Of a DNA stretch of 64,000 bases, positions 36,345 through 48,850 are shown one piece after another; position 1 is the first letter of the stretch, and every line of letters begins with the position of its first letter. Both the position numbers and the translations under genes were made by a program. The stretch lies in contig JACCGJ010019054.1 in the NCBI GenBank assembly GCA_013407085.1, positions 50,288 to 114,287 of the forward strand. The letters run 5' to 3'. This DNA is from Atriophallophorus winterbourni (taxonomy: Eukaryota > Platyhelminthes > Trematoda > Plagiorchiida > Microphallidae). Below the pieces are notes generated by a model, which was not told the origin of the DNA, made no database searches, and saw only the letters and a program-made list of their open reading frames with translations.

Positions 36345-37561
36345 GTACGTTTCATTTAACTATACGGGTTTCTGATTTCAATTTGTCTCGGTAAATTCAA
36401 AGAAACTAATTTATATTACCAGCTGTGATATTTTCTCTTATATAGTATGATATATTGGTTCCTTAATTTCTGGCTTCAATAACCTTACACGAAATATTAT
36501 CCGTTAAGATCGCTCCGTTTAATTGTAATACAGTTTACAAGGAAGGCCATCATATATAGCCCAAATACCATCAATGTGAATCATTGCTACTTTTGCGTAG
36601 AATCAGTTATGCTAAACTCATATTCAACAACTGTCATTCTCTATCGGATTTGTCGTGGGAATCATCTGATGGAATTTAATCAATATTGCAGTCGAAATTG
36701 ATGTAAAATTCTAGAGTCACTGACTTTCAAAAACCTTTGATGAGGAAGCAAGTTATAAATCACTTGATAAATTACCAAGTAATTACTTGAATTATCTCAA
36801 GTAAATTGCGTAATTTCACATGACAACAAACACAAAAAAATTTATATCAAATTAAAACAGCCCAGTCTTAAACACATTCTGTTGAATCGTTGACATTTCC
36901 ATGTAGGATCGTGTTATAATACATGATTGCTGCAGTTATGTTTTTTCTCGTTGACTAACATTTGGTTTATTGATCGGGCATGTGACATACTCCAGGGAGG
37001 AAAAACGTTTAATCACACGAGCAATAAACCTGCTTAATTCCTACCGTCTACTTGGTCATTGAACATACCACTAGGACAGTTGATGCACGGGAATAATGCC
37101 ACGCCGTTATATGTTCAGCCATCACACTATATGCAATGCATTAAACGTTAAACATCTTTAATTCGCGCAAAGAAAGATAACGCAAATTAGTTAAGTCATT
37201 AATCTAAATTTGGCGTGAATTCCGGTTGTATGAAACTGCTTTAATTTCGAACTTATATGATATTTAAAAATATTTCTAACGTGTATTTTACTTTTAACTT
37301 TAAATAACGTTGGGTAAAAGGCTGTTGTTACAGGTCACAAAACTTTTATTCTGCAACACATTCAAAAATGCATAATTAAAAAACCCGTTTACCAAATCAA
37401 TTTAGTAGTGTAAATTTCAATACATTTGAGTATAGTTGCTATCCCTAATTGTAAACATGTTATGCAAATTCCAGTTTGTTAATTTGTTTAGTGGGAATGA
37501 TGATTTATCGAAAATCTCATTATATTTTCTACTTCTACTCATACAAATGGTCCTCGGGTAG

Positions 37562-37573
37562 CCCCAATATTAC
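37562..37573 (+). CDS. Possible 12-nt micro-exon (site B with shifted acceptor)
   Basis: Acceptor GGGTAG, donor GTAAGT at 37574; reads PNI. Confidence 0.2.
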
Positions 37574-38545
37574 GTAAGTTTCATTTCACTATATGAGTTT
37601 CTGTTTTTAATTTGTCTCGGTAGACTCAAAGAAACTAATTTATATTACCAGCTGTAAATTTTTCTTATATATAGTATGATAAATTGTTTCCCTAATATCT
37701 GGCTCCAATAACATTACACGAAATATTTTCCGTTGAGTCGCTTTGTTTCATTGTGAGAGAGTTTACAAGAAAGGCCATTAAATATAGTCCAAATACCGTC
37801 ATTGTGAATCATTGCTACTTTTGCGTAGAATCACATATGCTGAACTCATATTCAACATCTGTCGTCCTCTATCGGATTTGTTCTGGGAATCACCTGATGG
37901 AATTTAATCAATATTGCAGTCGAAATTGATGTAACAGTCTAGAGTCACTGACAAACAGCATCTTTCAAAAACCTTTGATGACAAAGCAAGTTATAAATTA
38001 TTTGATAAATTCCCAAGTAATTTCGCGAATTATCCTGAGTAATTTGCGTAATTTCATATGACAAGATCCGTGAAATGTATATATGAAATTTAAACTGCCC
38101 AACCTTGAAAAAAGTGTTTTGAATCGTTGACATTTCCATGTAGGATCGTGTTATAATACATGCGTGCTGCAATTATTTTTTTTCTCACTGACTAACAGTT
38201 GGTTTATTGATCGGGCATGTGACATTTTCTAGGGAGGAAAAACGATAAATCACACTGGCAATTAACCTGCTTAATTCCAGCGTCTACTTGGTCATTCAAC
38301 ATAACTCTGGGACAGTTGATGCACGAGAATATTGCCACGCCGTTATATGTTTAGCCATCACACTATATGCCATGCATTCAACGTTAAACATCTTTAATTC
38401 ACGCAAAGAAAGATAACGCAAATTAGTTAAGTCCTTAATCCAAATTTGGCGTGAATTCCGGTCGTATGAAAATGCTTTACGTTCGAACTTATATGACATT
38501 CAAAAATATTTTTAACGTGTATTTTACTTTTAACTTTAAATAAAG

Positions 38546-38569
38546 GTGGAACAAAGCCTGCTGCTCCAG
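38546..38569 (+). CDS. Candidate micro-exon, site A, 24 nt
   Basis: Acceptor AATAAAG, donor CAG/GTAACG at 38570. Reads GTKPAAP, one of the most diverged intact site A exons. Confidence 0.42.
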
Positions 38570-39336
38570 GTAACGTAACTTTTATTCTGCAACACAAATC
38601 ATTGATACTTTTGCGTAGAATCAGTTATGCTGAACTTGTATTCAAAAACGGTCGTCCTCTATCGGTTTTAATGTGTGAATCACGTGATGTAATATAATCA
38701 ATGTGGCAGTTGAAAAAAAATGAAGCAGTCTAGAGTCACTGACATGCAGCATATTTCAAATCCTTTGATGAGAAGAAAGTTATAAATCACTTGATAAATT
38801 CCCTGCCAATTACCAGAATTATCCGGAGTAAATTTACTTCAGTAACATTACAACAAAATTAAAAATTAAATTTCAAATTTATACAGCCCAATCCTCAACT
38901 CATTCTTTTGAATGGTTGAAATTTTCACGTGGGATGGTGTTATAATACCTGCGTGCTGTAATTTTTTTTTCTCGTTGAATACCAGTTGTTTTATTGATCG
39001 GACATGTTGCGTACTATAGGAAGGAAACACGTTATATCACACCAGCAATAAACCTGCTTAATTCGCAACGTCTACTTGATCATTAAACATACCTCTAGGA
39101 CAGTTGATGCACGAGAATAATGTCACGCCGTAATATGTTCAGCCATCACAATATAAACTTTTCAATAAACGTTAAACATCTTCAATTCGCGCAAAGAAAG
39201 ATAACGCAAATTAGTTGAGTCCTTAATCTAAATTTGGAAGTCAGTTCCGGCCGCATGAAACTCCGTTTATTTCGAATTTAAATATGACATTTGAAAATGT
39301 TTCTAACGTTTAATTTGCTTTTAACCTTAAATGAAG

Positions 39337-39360
39337 GCAGAGGAGCGGCCGCTAAAGCAG
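39337..39360 (+). pseudogene. Site A with lost donor
   Basis: Acceptor AAATGAAG and a 24-nt window reading RGAAAKA, followed by TTACCA where GTAACA is expected. Confidence 0.4.
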
Positions 39361-39546
39361 TTACCATTAATTTTAGTATGAAACATGTTTAAAAAAATGT
39401 TACCAAAAAAATTATTCACGTAAATTTGAATAAGTTTTAGGTAAATTTGCTATCCCAAATTATGCAAATAAGGCAAATTCTAGCTAGTTAATTAGTGTAG
39501 CGGGAATGATAATTTGTCGAACATTTCATTATATTTACTACTCCAG

Positions 39547-39579
39547 GTGATAATGTTTATGCACAAGTTCTCCCCAAAA
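39547..39579 (+). CDS. Possible 33-nt exon (diverged site B)
   Basis: Acceptor TACTCCAG, donor GTCAAC at 39580; phase-1 reading gives DNVYAQVLPK. The homologue of the usual site B donor lies 12 bases later but reads CTGACA, so splicing would need this weaker GT. Confidence 0.25.
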
Positions 39580-40266
39580 GTCAACGACCACTGACATTTC
39601 AATTCAATATATGAGTTACTGATTTTATTTATATTTACATCCTTACATATGTATGTATATATGTATGAATGTATGTATGTATTTATATTGTCGGATTGAC
39701 AACAGTGAGTAAACAGGAGTCTAAATAGTGCATCAATACATGTCAATTGAAACTGAATATATATAATGGTATTTAAAGTTTGCAAACCTGGTTGCAATTA
39801 AGGGGAATTTTCATAACATATTTTCATAAGATCTCCATTAAAGGTTATAAATCTGTTATGTTTAAATGCAAATTGAGATGGTTGCTTAAAAATATCGTTG
39901 GCTAGATTGTAAGAATTAGAATCACTTTTCTTAATTTAAATGCATGCCACGTGAATTTGTGGGAATATATATCGTTGAAAAATGATTGATGCGGAAGCAG
40001 ATGTTTTCCATTACCGTACCAACGGTTTTAGTTTTTCCACGGTCCAAAGATCGTGAATTACAAAGTTTTTAATCCTGGCACCTTTCTGCCTTCTACATGT
40101 GTGCTACCTTTCATTGTAAAACAGTTTACAAGGAAGGCCATTACATATAGTAAAGATTCTAAAATTGTGAATCATTGCTACTTTTGCGCAGAATCAGTTA
40201 TGCTGAACTCGTATTCATCAACATTCGTCCTCTATCGGATTTGAGATGTGTATAAACTAATGAAAT

Positions 40267-40269
<3 letters not shown>

Positions 40270-40321
<52 letters not shown>
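40270..40321. repeat. (AT)n microsatellite
   Basis: About 26 AT dinucleotides, the longest of the three tracts, again upstream of a third-type exon (40455). Confidence 0.95.
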
Positions 40322-40322
<1 letters not shown>

Positions 40323-40454
40323 CGAATGTATGTTTGTATGTTTGTGTGTATGTATGTGTGTATGAAATTGATTGTACATGAGTACAAGTCTTGTAAAATT
40401 ATTCTAATTTCAAATTTGAAATTTTAAAAATTTTCAGACTTTATTTTCGTTTAG

Positions 40455-40511
40455 ATGATGATATAGTAATGCAGATTAACCCTTTTTATGGGGGGGGGTA
40501 CTCTCGTGGAA
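40455..40511 (+). CDS. Candidate exon of the third type, 57 nt
   Basis: Acceptor CTTTATTTTCGTTTAG ends at 40454; donor GTAACA starts at 40512. Phase-1 reading is open and gives DDIVMQINPFYGGGYSRG. It is a diverged homologue of the 66-nt exons: same acceptor context and DD start, but a different body, length and donor, still a multiple of three. A run of nine G residues encodes the Gly block. Confidence 0.4.
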
Positions 40512-42119
40512 GTAACATTGATTATATTATAAACATGTTTTAAAATGTATTATTAAAAAATACCATTTTTACAAATCAAATTAGTCCCGTAAATTTGAAT
40601 AACATTAGGTAAATTTGCTATTTGGGATGTTAGTATGAAAATGTCGTTCGGTAAAGTAAAATGCTTGGAATACCATTTTGAATTTTAATGCACACCATGT
40701 GGATTTCCTCGCGTAGATTATATAAAGGTGAAAATTGATAGATGTGGAAGCAATTGTTTTTCATCAACCGGCCATGGGGTTTTAGATTTACATGGTCCAA
40801 AGCACGTCAATTACCAACGTTTTGAAACCTTACCCCTTTCTGAATTTTAAATATGTGCGTCTAGAATATGCAACGGTGAAAGTGTTCCACCTTAATACAA
40901 GCTACACACAACAGTCCTCAAAATATTATTTGCAACAAAATCGACTTTTCACGGTAGACTCAAAAAACTAATTCATATTACCAACCGTGATATTTTATCA
41001 TATAATGTATCATATATTGTTTCCGCTATTTCTGGCTGCAATATCCTTTCACGAAATATTATCCGTTGAGGTCGCTTTGTTTCATTGGAAAACAGTTTAC
41101 AAGGAAAGCCATTGCATATAGTCCAAATTCCAACATTAAGTATCATTGCTACTTTTGCGTAGAATTAGTTATGCTCAACTGATATTCAACAACTGTCGTC
41201 CACTATCGGATTTGTCGTGGGAATCACCTGATGGAATTTAATCAATATTGCAGTCGAAATTGATGTAACAGTCTAGAGTCACTGACAAACAGCATCTTTA
41301 AAAAACCTTTGATGACAAAGCAAGTTTTAAATCACTCGATAAATTCCCAGGAAATTACCCGAATTATCTTAAGTAAATTGCTTAATTTCACATGACAAAA
41401 ACATAAGAAATGTATTTCAAATTAACACAGCCCAGTGTTGAACACATGCTGTTGAATCGTTGACATTTCAATGTAGGATCGTGTTTTAATACATGAGTGC
41501 TGCAATTGTGTATTTTCTCATTGACTAACAGTTGGTATATTGATCGGGAATGTGACATATTCTAGGGAGGAAAAACGTTTAATCACACGAGCAATAAACC
41601 TGCTTAATTCCTAACGTCTACTTGGTCATTGAACATACCTCTAGGACAGTTGATGCACGAGAATAATGCCACGCCGTAATATGTTCAGCCATCACACTAT
41701 ATGCCATGCATTAAACGTTAAACATCCTTAATTCGCGCAAATAAAGTTAACGCAAATTAGTTAAGTCCTTGATCCAAAATTGGAATTTTTTCCGTTCTTA
41801 CGAAACTGCTCTAAGTTCGAACTTATATGACATTCAAAATTATTTCTAACGTGTCTTTTACTTTTAAATTTAAATGAAGTTGGAAAAGCTGCTGCTAATG
41901 CAGCTAACAAAACATTTATTCTGCAACACAATCAAAAACGCAAAATTAAAAAACCAGTTTACCAAATCAATTTAGTAGTGTAAATTTCAATACATTTGAG
42001 TATAGTTGCTATCCCTAATTGTTAACATGTTATGCAAATTCAAGTTGGTTAATTTCTTTAGTTTGAATGATGATTTATCGAACATCTTATTATATTTTCT
42101 ACTTCTACTAATACAAAAG

Positions 42120-42143
42120 GTACTCCGGTAGCTCCAGAATCAC
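42120..42143 (+). CDS. Candidate micro-exon, site B, 24 nt
   Basis: Acceptor ATACAAAAG, donor GTAAGT at 42144. Reads TPVAPES. Confidence 0.4.
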
Positions 42144-44110
42144 GTAAGTTTCATTTCTCTGCATGGGTTTCTGATTTCAATTTGTCTGGCTACAATAAAA
42201 GAAACTAATTTATTTTACCAGCTGTGATATCTTCTCATATATAGTATGATATATTGGTTCCCTAATATCTGGCTCCAATAACCTTACACGAAATATTATC
42301 CGTTAGGATCGCTCCGTTTCATTGTGCGACAGTTTACAAGGAAGGCCATCATATATAGCCCAAATACCGTCATAGTGAATCATTGCTACTTTTGCGTAGA
42401 ATCAGTTATGCTATACTCATGTTCAACAACTGTCGTCCTCTGCTGGATTTGTCGTGGGAATCACCTGATGGAATTTAATCAATATTGCAGTCGAAATTGA
42501 TGTAACAGTCTAGAGTCACTGACAAACAGCATCTTGCAATAACCTTTGAAGAGAGAGCAATTCATAAATCACTTGATAAAGTCACAGGTAATTGGTATCC
42601 CTTATTGTTTACATGTTAGGAAAATTCCAGTTTCTTAATTTGTTTAGTGGGAATGATGATTCATCGAAAATTTCATTATATTCACTACTCCACGTGGATT
42701 TGTGGAAATATATACTGCTGAAAATTATTTGATGCCGAAGCAGATGTTTTCCATTAACATGACCAAGGTTTTAAATTTTCCATGGCCCAAAGAACGTGAA
42801 TTACAAACATTTTGAAAGATTACCCCTTTCTAAATGCTACATGTGTGCGTCTAGATTGTGCAACGGGAAAATAGTGTTCCACTGAAATACAAGCTAAACA
42901 CAACAGTCCTAGAAATTCTAAGTGCCAAAATTCATTTTTTACTCGGTATAATCAAAGAAACTAATTAACATTACCGACTGTGATATTCTCTCATATAAAT
43001 TATTATATTTTTTTTTCCATTTATTCTGGTTGCAATAACCTTACACGAAATATTAACAGTTGAGGTCGCTATGTTTCATTGGAAAACAGTTTACATGGAA
43101 GGCCATAACATATAGTCAAGATACAAACATTGCGATTCATTGCTACTTTAATGTACATTCAGTTATGCTGAACTTGTATTCAACAACTGTCGGGGTGTGA
43201 ATCACCTAATGGAGTTTAATCAATATTGTAGTCGAAATTAATGTAACATTCTAGAGTAACTGACAAACATCATCTTGCAATAACCTTTGAAGAGAAAGCA
43301 ATTTATAAATCACTCGATAAATTCCCGGGTAATCACGCGAATTATCCTGAGTAATTTGCGTAATTTCACAAGATACGTGAAAAATATATTTGAAATTAAA
43401 CAGCCCAACCTTGAAAACAAGTGTTTTGAATCGTTGACATTTCCATGTAGGATCGTGTTATAATACATGCGTGCTGCAATTATGTAGTTTCTCAATGACT
43501 AACAGTTGGTTTATTGATCGAGAATGTGACATACTCTAGGGAGGAAAAACGTTTAATCACACGAGCAATAAACCTGCTTCATTCCTACCGTCTACTGGGG
43601 CATTGAACAAACCTCTAGGACAGTTGATGCACGAGAATAATGCCACGCCGTTATATGTTCAGCCATCACACTATATACGCCATGCATTAAACGTTAAACA
43701 TCATTAATTCACGCAAAGAAAGATAACGCAAATTAGTTAAGTCCTTAATCTAAATTTGGCGTGAATTCCGGTGGTATGGATTTGCTTAAAGTTCGAATTT
43801 AAATATGACATTTGAAACTTTTTCTAACGCGAATTTTACTTTTAAATTTAAATGAAGTTGGAGGAGCAGCTGCTAATGCAGCTAACGAAACTTTTATTCT
43901 GCAACACATTTAAAAATGCATAATTAAAGAAACAGTTTACCAAATCAATTTAGTAGTGTAAATTTAAAAACATTTGAGTATAGTTGCTATCCCTAATTGT
44001 AAACATGTTATGCAAATTCCAGTTTGTTAAATTGTTTAGTGGGAATGATGATTTATCGAAAATCTCATTATATTTTTTTACTTCTACTCATACAAATGGT
44101 CCTCCGGTAG

Positions 44111-44122
44111 CTCCAAGAATAC
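44111..44122 (+). CDS. Possible 12-nt micro-exon (site B with shifted acceptor)
   Basis: Acceptor GGTAG, donor GTAAGT at 44123; reads PRI. Confidence 0.2.
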
Positions 44123-45348
44123 GTAAGTTTCATTTCACTATATGGGTTTCTGTTTTCAATTTGTCTCGGTAGACTCAAAGAAACTAATTTATATTACCAG
44201 CTGTGAATTTTTCTCATATATAGTATGATATATTGTTTTCCTAATATCTGGCTCCACTAACATGTCACGAAATATTTTCCGTTGAGTCGCTTTGTTTCAT
44301 TGTGAGACAGTTTACAAGAAAGGCCATTACATATATTCCAAATACCGTCATTGTGAATCATTGCTACTTTTGCGTAGAATCAGTTATGCTAAACTCATAT
44401 TCAACATCTGTCGTCCTCTATCGGATTTGTCCTGGGAATCACCTGATGTAATTTAATCAATATTGCAGTCGAAATTGATGTAACAGTCTAGCGCCACTGA
44501 CAAACAGCATCTTTCAAAAACCTTTGATGACAAAGCAAGTTATAAATTATTTGATAAATTCCCAAGTAATTTCGCGAATTATCCTGAGTAATTTGCGTAA
44601 TTTCACATGACAAGATACGTGAAAAATATATTTAAAATTTAAACAGCCCAACCTTGAATAAATTGCTTTGAATCGTTGACATTTCCATGTAGGTTCGTGT
44701 TATAATACATGAGTGATGCAATTATGTATTTTCTCATTGACTAACAGTTGGTTTATTGATCAGGCATGTGACATATTCTAGGGAGGAAAAACGATAAATC
44801 ACACTGGCAATTAACCTGCTTAATTCCAGCGTCTACTTGGTCATTTAACATAATTCTGGGACAGTTGATGCAGGAGAATAATGCCACGCCGTTATATGTT
44901 CAGCCATCACACTATATACCTGGTATTAAACGTTAAACATCTTTAATTCACGCAAAGAAAGATAACGCAAATTAGCTAGGTCCTTAATCTAAATTTGGCG
45001 TGAATTCCGGTTGTAGGAAACTGCTTTAAGTTCGAACTTATATGATATTTAAAAATATTTATAACGTGTATTTTACTTTTAAAATTAAATGAAGTTGAAG
45101 GATCTGTTGCTAATGCAGCTAACAAGAAATTTTATTCTGCAACAGATTTAAAAATGCATAATTAAAAAAACCAGTTTACCAAATCAATTAAGTAATGTAA
45201 ATTTCAATACATTTGAGTATAGTTGCTATCCCTAATTGTAAACATGTTATCCAAATTCCAGTTTGTTAATTTGTTTAGTGGGAATGATGATTTATCGAAA
45301 ATCTCATTATGTTTTTTACTTCTACTCATACAAATGGTCCTCCGGTAG

Positions 45349-45360
45349 CTCCAAGATCAC
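45349..45360 (+). CDS. Possible 12-nt micro-exon (site B with shifted acceptor)
   Basis: Acceptor GGTAG, donor GTAAGT at 45361; reads PRS, as at 18778. Confidence 0.2.
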
Positions 45361-46582
45361 GTAAGTTTCATTTCACTATATGAGTTTCTGTTTTCAATTT
45401 GTCTCGGTAGACTCAAAGAAACTAATTTATATTACCAGCTGTGATATGTTCTATATATAGTATGATATATTGGTTTTTAATATCTGGCTCCAATAACCTT
45501 ACACGAAATATTTTCCGTTGAGGTCGCTTTGTTTCATTGTGAGACAGTTTACAAGGAAGGCCATTACATATAGTCCAAATACCATCATTGTGAATCATTG
45601 CTACTTTTGCGTAGAATCAGTTATGCTGAACTCATATTCAACAACTGTCGTCCTCTATCGGATTTGGAATTTAAATAATGTAATTCAATTAAATCGATGT
45701 TGCATTTGAAAATAATGTAACAGTATAGAATATATGACACACAGCATCTATCAAAAACCTTTTAATGTGAATCAAGTTATGAATCACTTGATAGATACCC
45801 TGGTAATTACCCAAATTATCCTGAGTAATTTGCTCCATTTCACATGACGATAAAAGTAAAAATTATATTTGTTTCAATTTAAAGAGCTCAATCTTGAGCA
45901 AATTTTTGGGAATCGGTAACGTTTTCATGTAGGATCGAGTTACAATACATGATAGCTGCAATAATGTTTTTACTCGTCGACTAACAGTTCGTTTATTGAT
46001 CGGGCATGCGACATACTCTAGGGAGGAAATAACGTCAAACCACACGAGCAAGAAACCTGCTTCATTCTAGCGTCTAATTGGTCATTTAACATTCCTCTAG
46101 GATAGTTGATGCACGAGAATAATGCCACGCCGTTATATGTTCAGCCATCACACTATATGCCATGCATTAAACGTTGAACATCCTTAATTCGCACGATTAA
46201 ATAAAACGCAAATTAGTTAAGTCATCAATCTAAATTTGGCGTGAATTCCGGTCGTATGAAACTGCTTAAAGTTCGAACTTATATGATATTTAAAAAAATT
46301 TCTAACGTGTATTTTCTTTTAACTTTAAATAGAGTTGGGTAAAAGGCTGATGTTACAGGTCCCAAATATTTTATTCTGAAAAATGCATAATTAAAAAACC
46401 AGTTTACCAAATAAATTTAGTAGTGTAAATCTCAATACATTTGAGTATAGTTGCTATCCCTAATTGTAAACATGTTATGCAAATTCCAGTTTGTTAATTT
46501 ATTTAGTGGGAATGATGATTTATCGAAAATCTCTATATATTTTCTACTTCTACTCATACAAATGGTCCTCCGGTTGCTACAG

Positions 46583-46588
46583 GAGCAC
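46583..46588 (+). CDS. Possible 6-nt micro-exon (site B with shifted acceptor)
   Basis: The inner AG in GCTACAG would leave GAGCAC before GTAAGT at 46589, phase 1. The usual acceptor position reads AAATG. Confidence 0.18.
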
Positions 46589-47279
46589 GTAAGTTTCATT
46601 TCACTATATGGGTTTCTGATTTCAATTTGTCTCGATAGACTCAAAGAAACTAATTTATTTTACCAGCTGTGATATGTTCTCATATATAGTATGATATATT
46701 GTTTCCATAATATCTGGCTCCAGTAACCCTAACACGAAATATTTTCCGTTGAGGTCGCTTTGTTTGATTGTGCGACAGTTTACAAGGAAGGCCATTACAT
46801 ATAGTCTGAATACCATCATAGTGAATCATTGCTACTTTTGCGGAGAATCAGTCATGCTAAACTCATATTCAACAACTGTCGGGGTGTGAATCAACTGATG
46901 GAGTTTAATCAATATTGTAGTCGAAATTAATGTAACAGTCTAGAGTATTTGTCGTGCGAATCACCTGATGTTATTTAATCAACATTGCATTCGAATTTGA
47001 TGTAACAGTCTGGAGTCACTGGCATACATCATCTTTCAAAAGACTTTGATGACAAAGCAATTTATAAATCACTTGATAAATTCCCAGGTAATTACCAGAA
47101 TTTGTCTGTGTAATTTGATCAATTTTACATGACAACGTCAATAAATCTATTTCAAATTTTCAACAGCAAAAACTCCCTGAACCATGTCTTTGGCTCGTTG
47201 AAATGTTCACGAAGGATCGTGTTATAATACATGTGTGCTGCAATTATTTTTTTCTCTTTGACTAACAGTTGGTTTATTG

Positions 47280-48656
47280 GTTACGAACACTTGGGCACAC
47301 CAAGGAGACTTAGATGGTTCAATTATACTGTCAGTAACTTATCTGTTTACTTCAGATTTGATAAACGATTCGTCAGCTTGGCTAAACCACCGTGATTTAT
47401 TTCGTATTGTTCGGCATGCAGACGATAAATGCGCGAATAACATAGGCGCGGGCAGACTGGATGTCGTGAGAACACATACAGATAAGGTAGGGCGATCGCC
47501 CTGGAACGAGAGTTGAACGCTTTCGTGATGTTTTAAAAAAATTATGTCCGAGAAGGATATCAGTGCACAAGTGTGGGAGTACGGAAAGCTTAACATCGTT
47601 AAATACTGTTCCGTTATGCGACAAAGAAACAACACAATGTCCCTTGGTTTGGCTTCGTAATTGTGAAGAAGCTAAAATGATTTCGCTGTGTGATTGATAT
47701 GTAGAAAATTCATGCCTCTGAACAATCGATTCGCATACAAAACTTTCTGAACTTCCAGTATCGATCAATGCATCTAACTTCAGACCGTTCACAATGACTT
47801 GAGAGATTGCATTTGAAAGACAAGCTGGAGCAGCAGCGGTGATGACAGAGGATGCTACAAATGGTGATGCAGATGCAACATGTTTGTCAGATTTGGAAGA
47901 ACGGCATACCGAGCGAAAATGTCCCATTTTTCCACATGCCTTGCAGACTGCATCACGAGCAGGACACTTGTGACGAGGATGTCTATCATAACCACAAAAG
48001 TAGCAAAGGCCTTGGAGCTTCCGGTTGATGCTGGCCAACCTTTTATTTGGGACTGAATCTATCGGTATGTTTTGGTGGCTATGCATTTCTGTTTGCACAG
48101 TGTTACAAGGAATTTCATGGATGGGTGATGTATAAGAATGTGATTGCTTCTGCGCCATGTCTAGAGACTTGGCTTGGTCAAAAGCAGTTTGGATGTCTAG
48201 AAATTTATTTTCAAGCAAGCGTTGTCGGATAGAATTCGAAGACATTCCCGTAATGAAAGCATCACGTATGGCTTCGTCTTGATACTCGACAGCAGTTACA
48301 GATTTGAAATTACAGTCCCGTGAGAGCGAGCGGAGTCGCTGCAAAAACTGATCGAGGATTTCGCTGGAATCTTGCTTACACGTAGCCAGTAGATGTCGAA
48401 CAAAAACTTCGTTCTTCGACTGTACGTAGGTTGACTGCAGAGTAGAAATAGCTTATTCATAGGAAGTGCATTGAAAAACGAGTTTATACACAGACGGGGA
48501 AAGGAAATGGATGAGTGTCTTTAATTTGTCTGGCTTATGTGTGTCTATAACATCAAGAAAGTTTGTGAATGTATAGAACCAATGTTCCCACGAGTCTGCA
48601 GCATCAGATGCGTTTGGGGCGGTTTCAAAGCGTTCAGGACGAAGTAGTCGATCCAT
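47280..48656 (-). pseudogene. Ty3/Gypsy-like gag-protease and start of RT, truncated
   Basis: Starts at the ATG at 48656-48654 (MDRLLRPERFE). One frame runs to 47397 with a single stop at 48453-48455 inside gag. Visible in order: capsid-like region (SWEHWFYTFTNFLDVI; RDAFITGMSSNSIRQRLLENK), two CCHC knuckles (CYFCGYDRHPRHKC and CKACGKMGHFRSVC, both CX2CX4HX4C), and an aspartic protease with LIDTGSSESFV and DILLGHNFF. Near 47530 the frame shifts and the start of RT follows (KSRWFSQADESFIKSEVNR, then after a stop IIEPSKSPWCAQVFVT), cut off at 47280 where array sequence begins. The RT catalytic core, RNase H and integrase are absent. Confidence 0.88.
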
Positions 48657-48850
48657 TTCTAGAAGATTAAATTGTTGTGATTATGAATGTTAGATCCGAT
48701 TGTAAGAATATCAAAAGACGAAGGCCCGAGAACTAGACTTTAATCTTCTAGAAACCGTGGTATGCAATCTGGAATATAGAACGATAATACTAAGCTGCGA
48801 AATAGGAATACAGTTGGTAATAGAAAACAGGAACGGTAAAATATCATCAC
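48657..48850 (-). mobile_element. 5' leader or LTR remnant of the gag-protease element
   Basis: Lies between the gag start and the point where array sequence resumes. It holds an inverted repeat (TTTCTAGAAGATTAAA near 48656 and its complement near 48741-48757) that could form a hairpin just upstream of gag. I saw no second LTR copy in the window, so LTR boundaries are not established. Confidence 0.4.

Larger units (their letters stand above)
38590..40260. repeat. Diverged stretch of the array, including a copy of its left edge
   Basis: Units here are shortened and more diverged (landmark at 39.10 kb). From about 39600 to 40020 the sequence matches 8510-8930, including the TACA/TGTA microsatellite and the following 'cagtgag..aacag' region. 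So the sequence at the array's left end is itself a unit type and not a unique flank. Confidence 0.75.
8460..47279 (+). repeat. Large tandem array of ~1.2-1.4 kb units, about 28 copies, carrying micro-exon-like sites
   Basis: A conserved landmark (CTAGGACAGTTGATGCACGA and neighbours) recurs at about 9.79, 11.03, 12.40, 13.73, 14.96, 16.29, 18.29, 19.50, 20.87, 22.20, 23.43, 25.26, 26.48, 27.71, 28.92, 30.16, 31.99, 33.21, 34.45, 35.86, 37.07, 38.31, 39.10, 41.64, 43.62, 44.87 and 46.10 kb. All copies are in the same direction. Usual spacing is 1.21-1.37 kb; longer gaps hold extra modules or the satellite insert. Typical order in a unit is the landmark block, site A (24 nt after aaatgaag), about 200-230 bases, site B (ends at gtaagtttcattt), then a spacer to the next landmark. 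No long ORF is conserved. Candidate exons are listed separately. Confidence 0.95.

Noticed and set aside
8460..47279. CRISPR array or bacterial operon
   Set aside because: Unit length, intron-like splice signals and eukaryotic retrotransposons rule it out.
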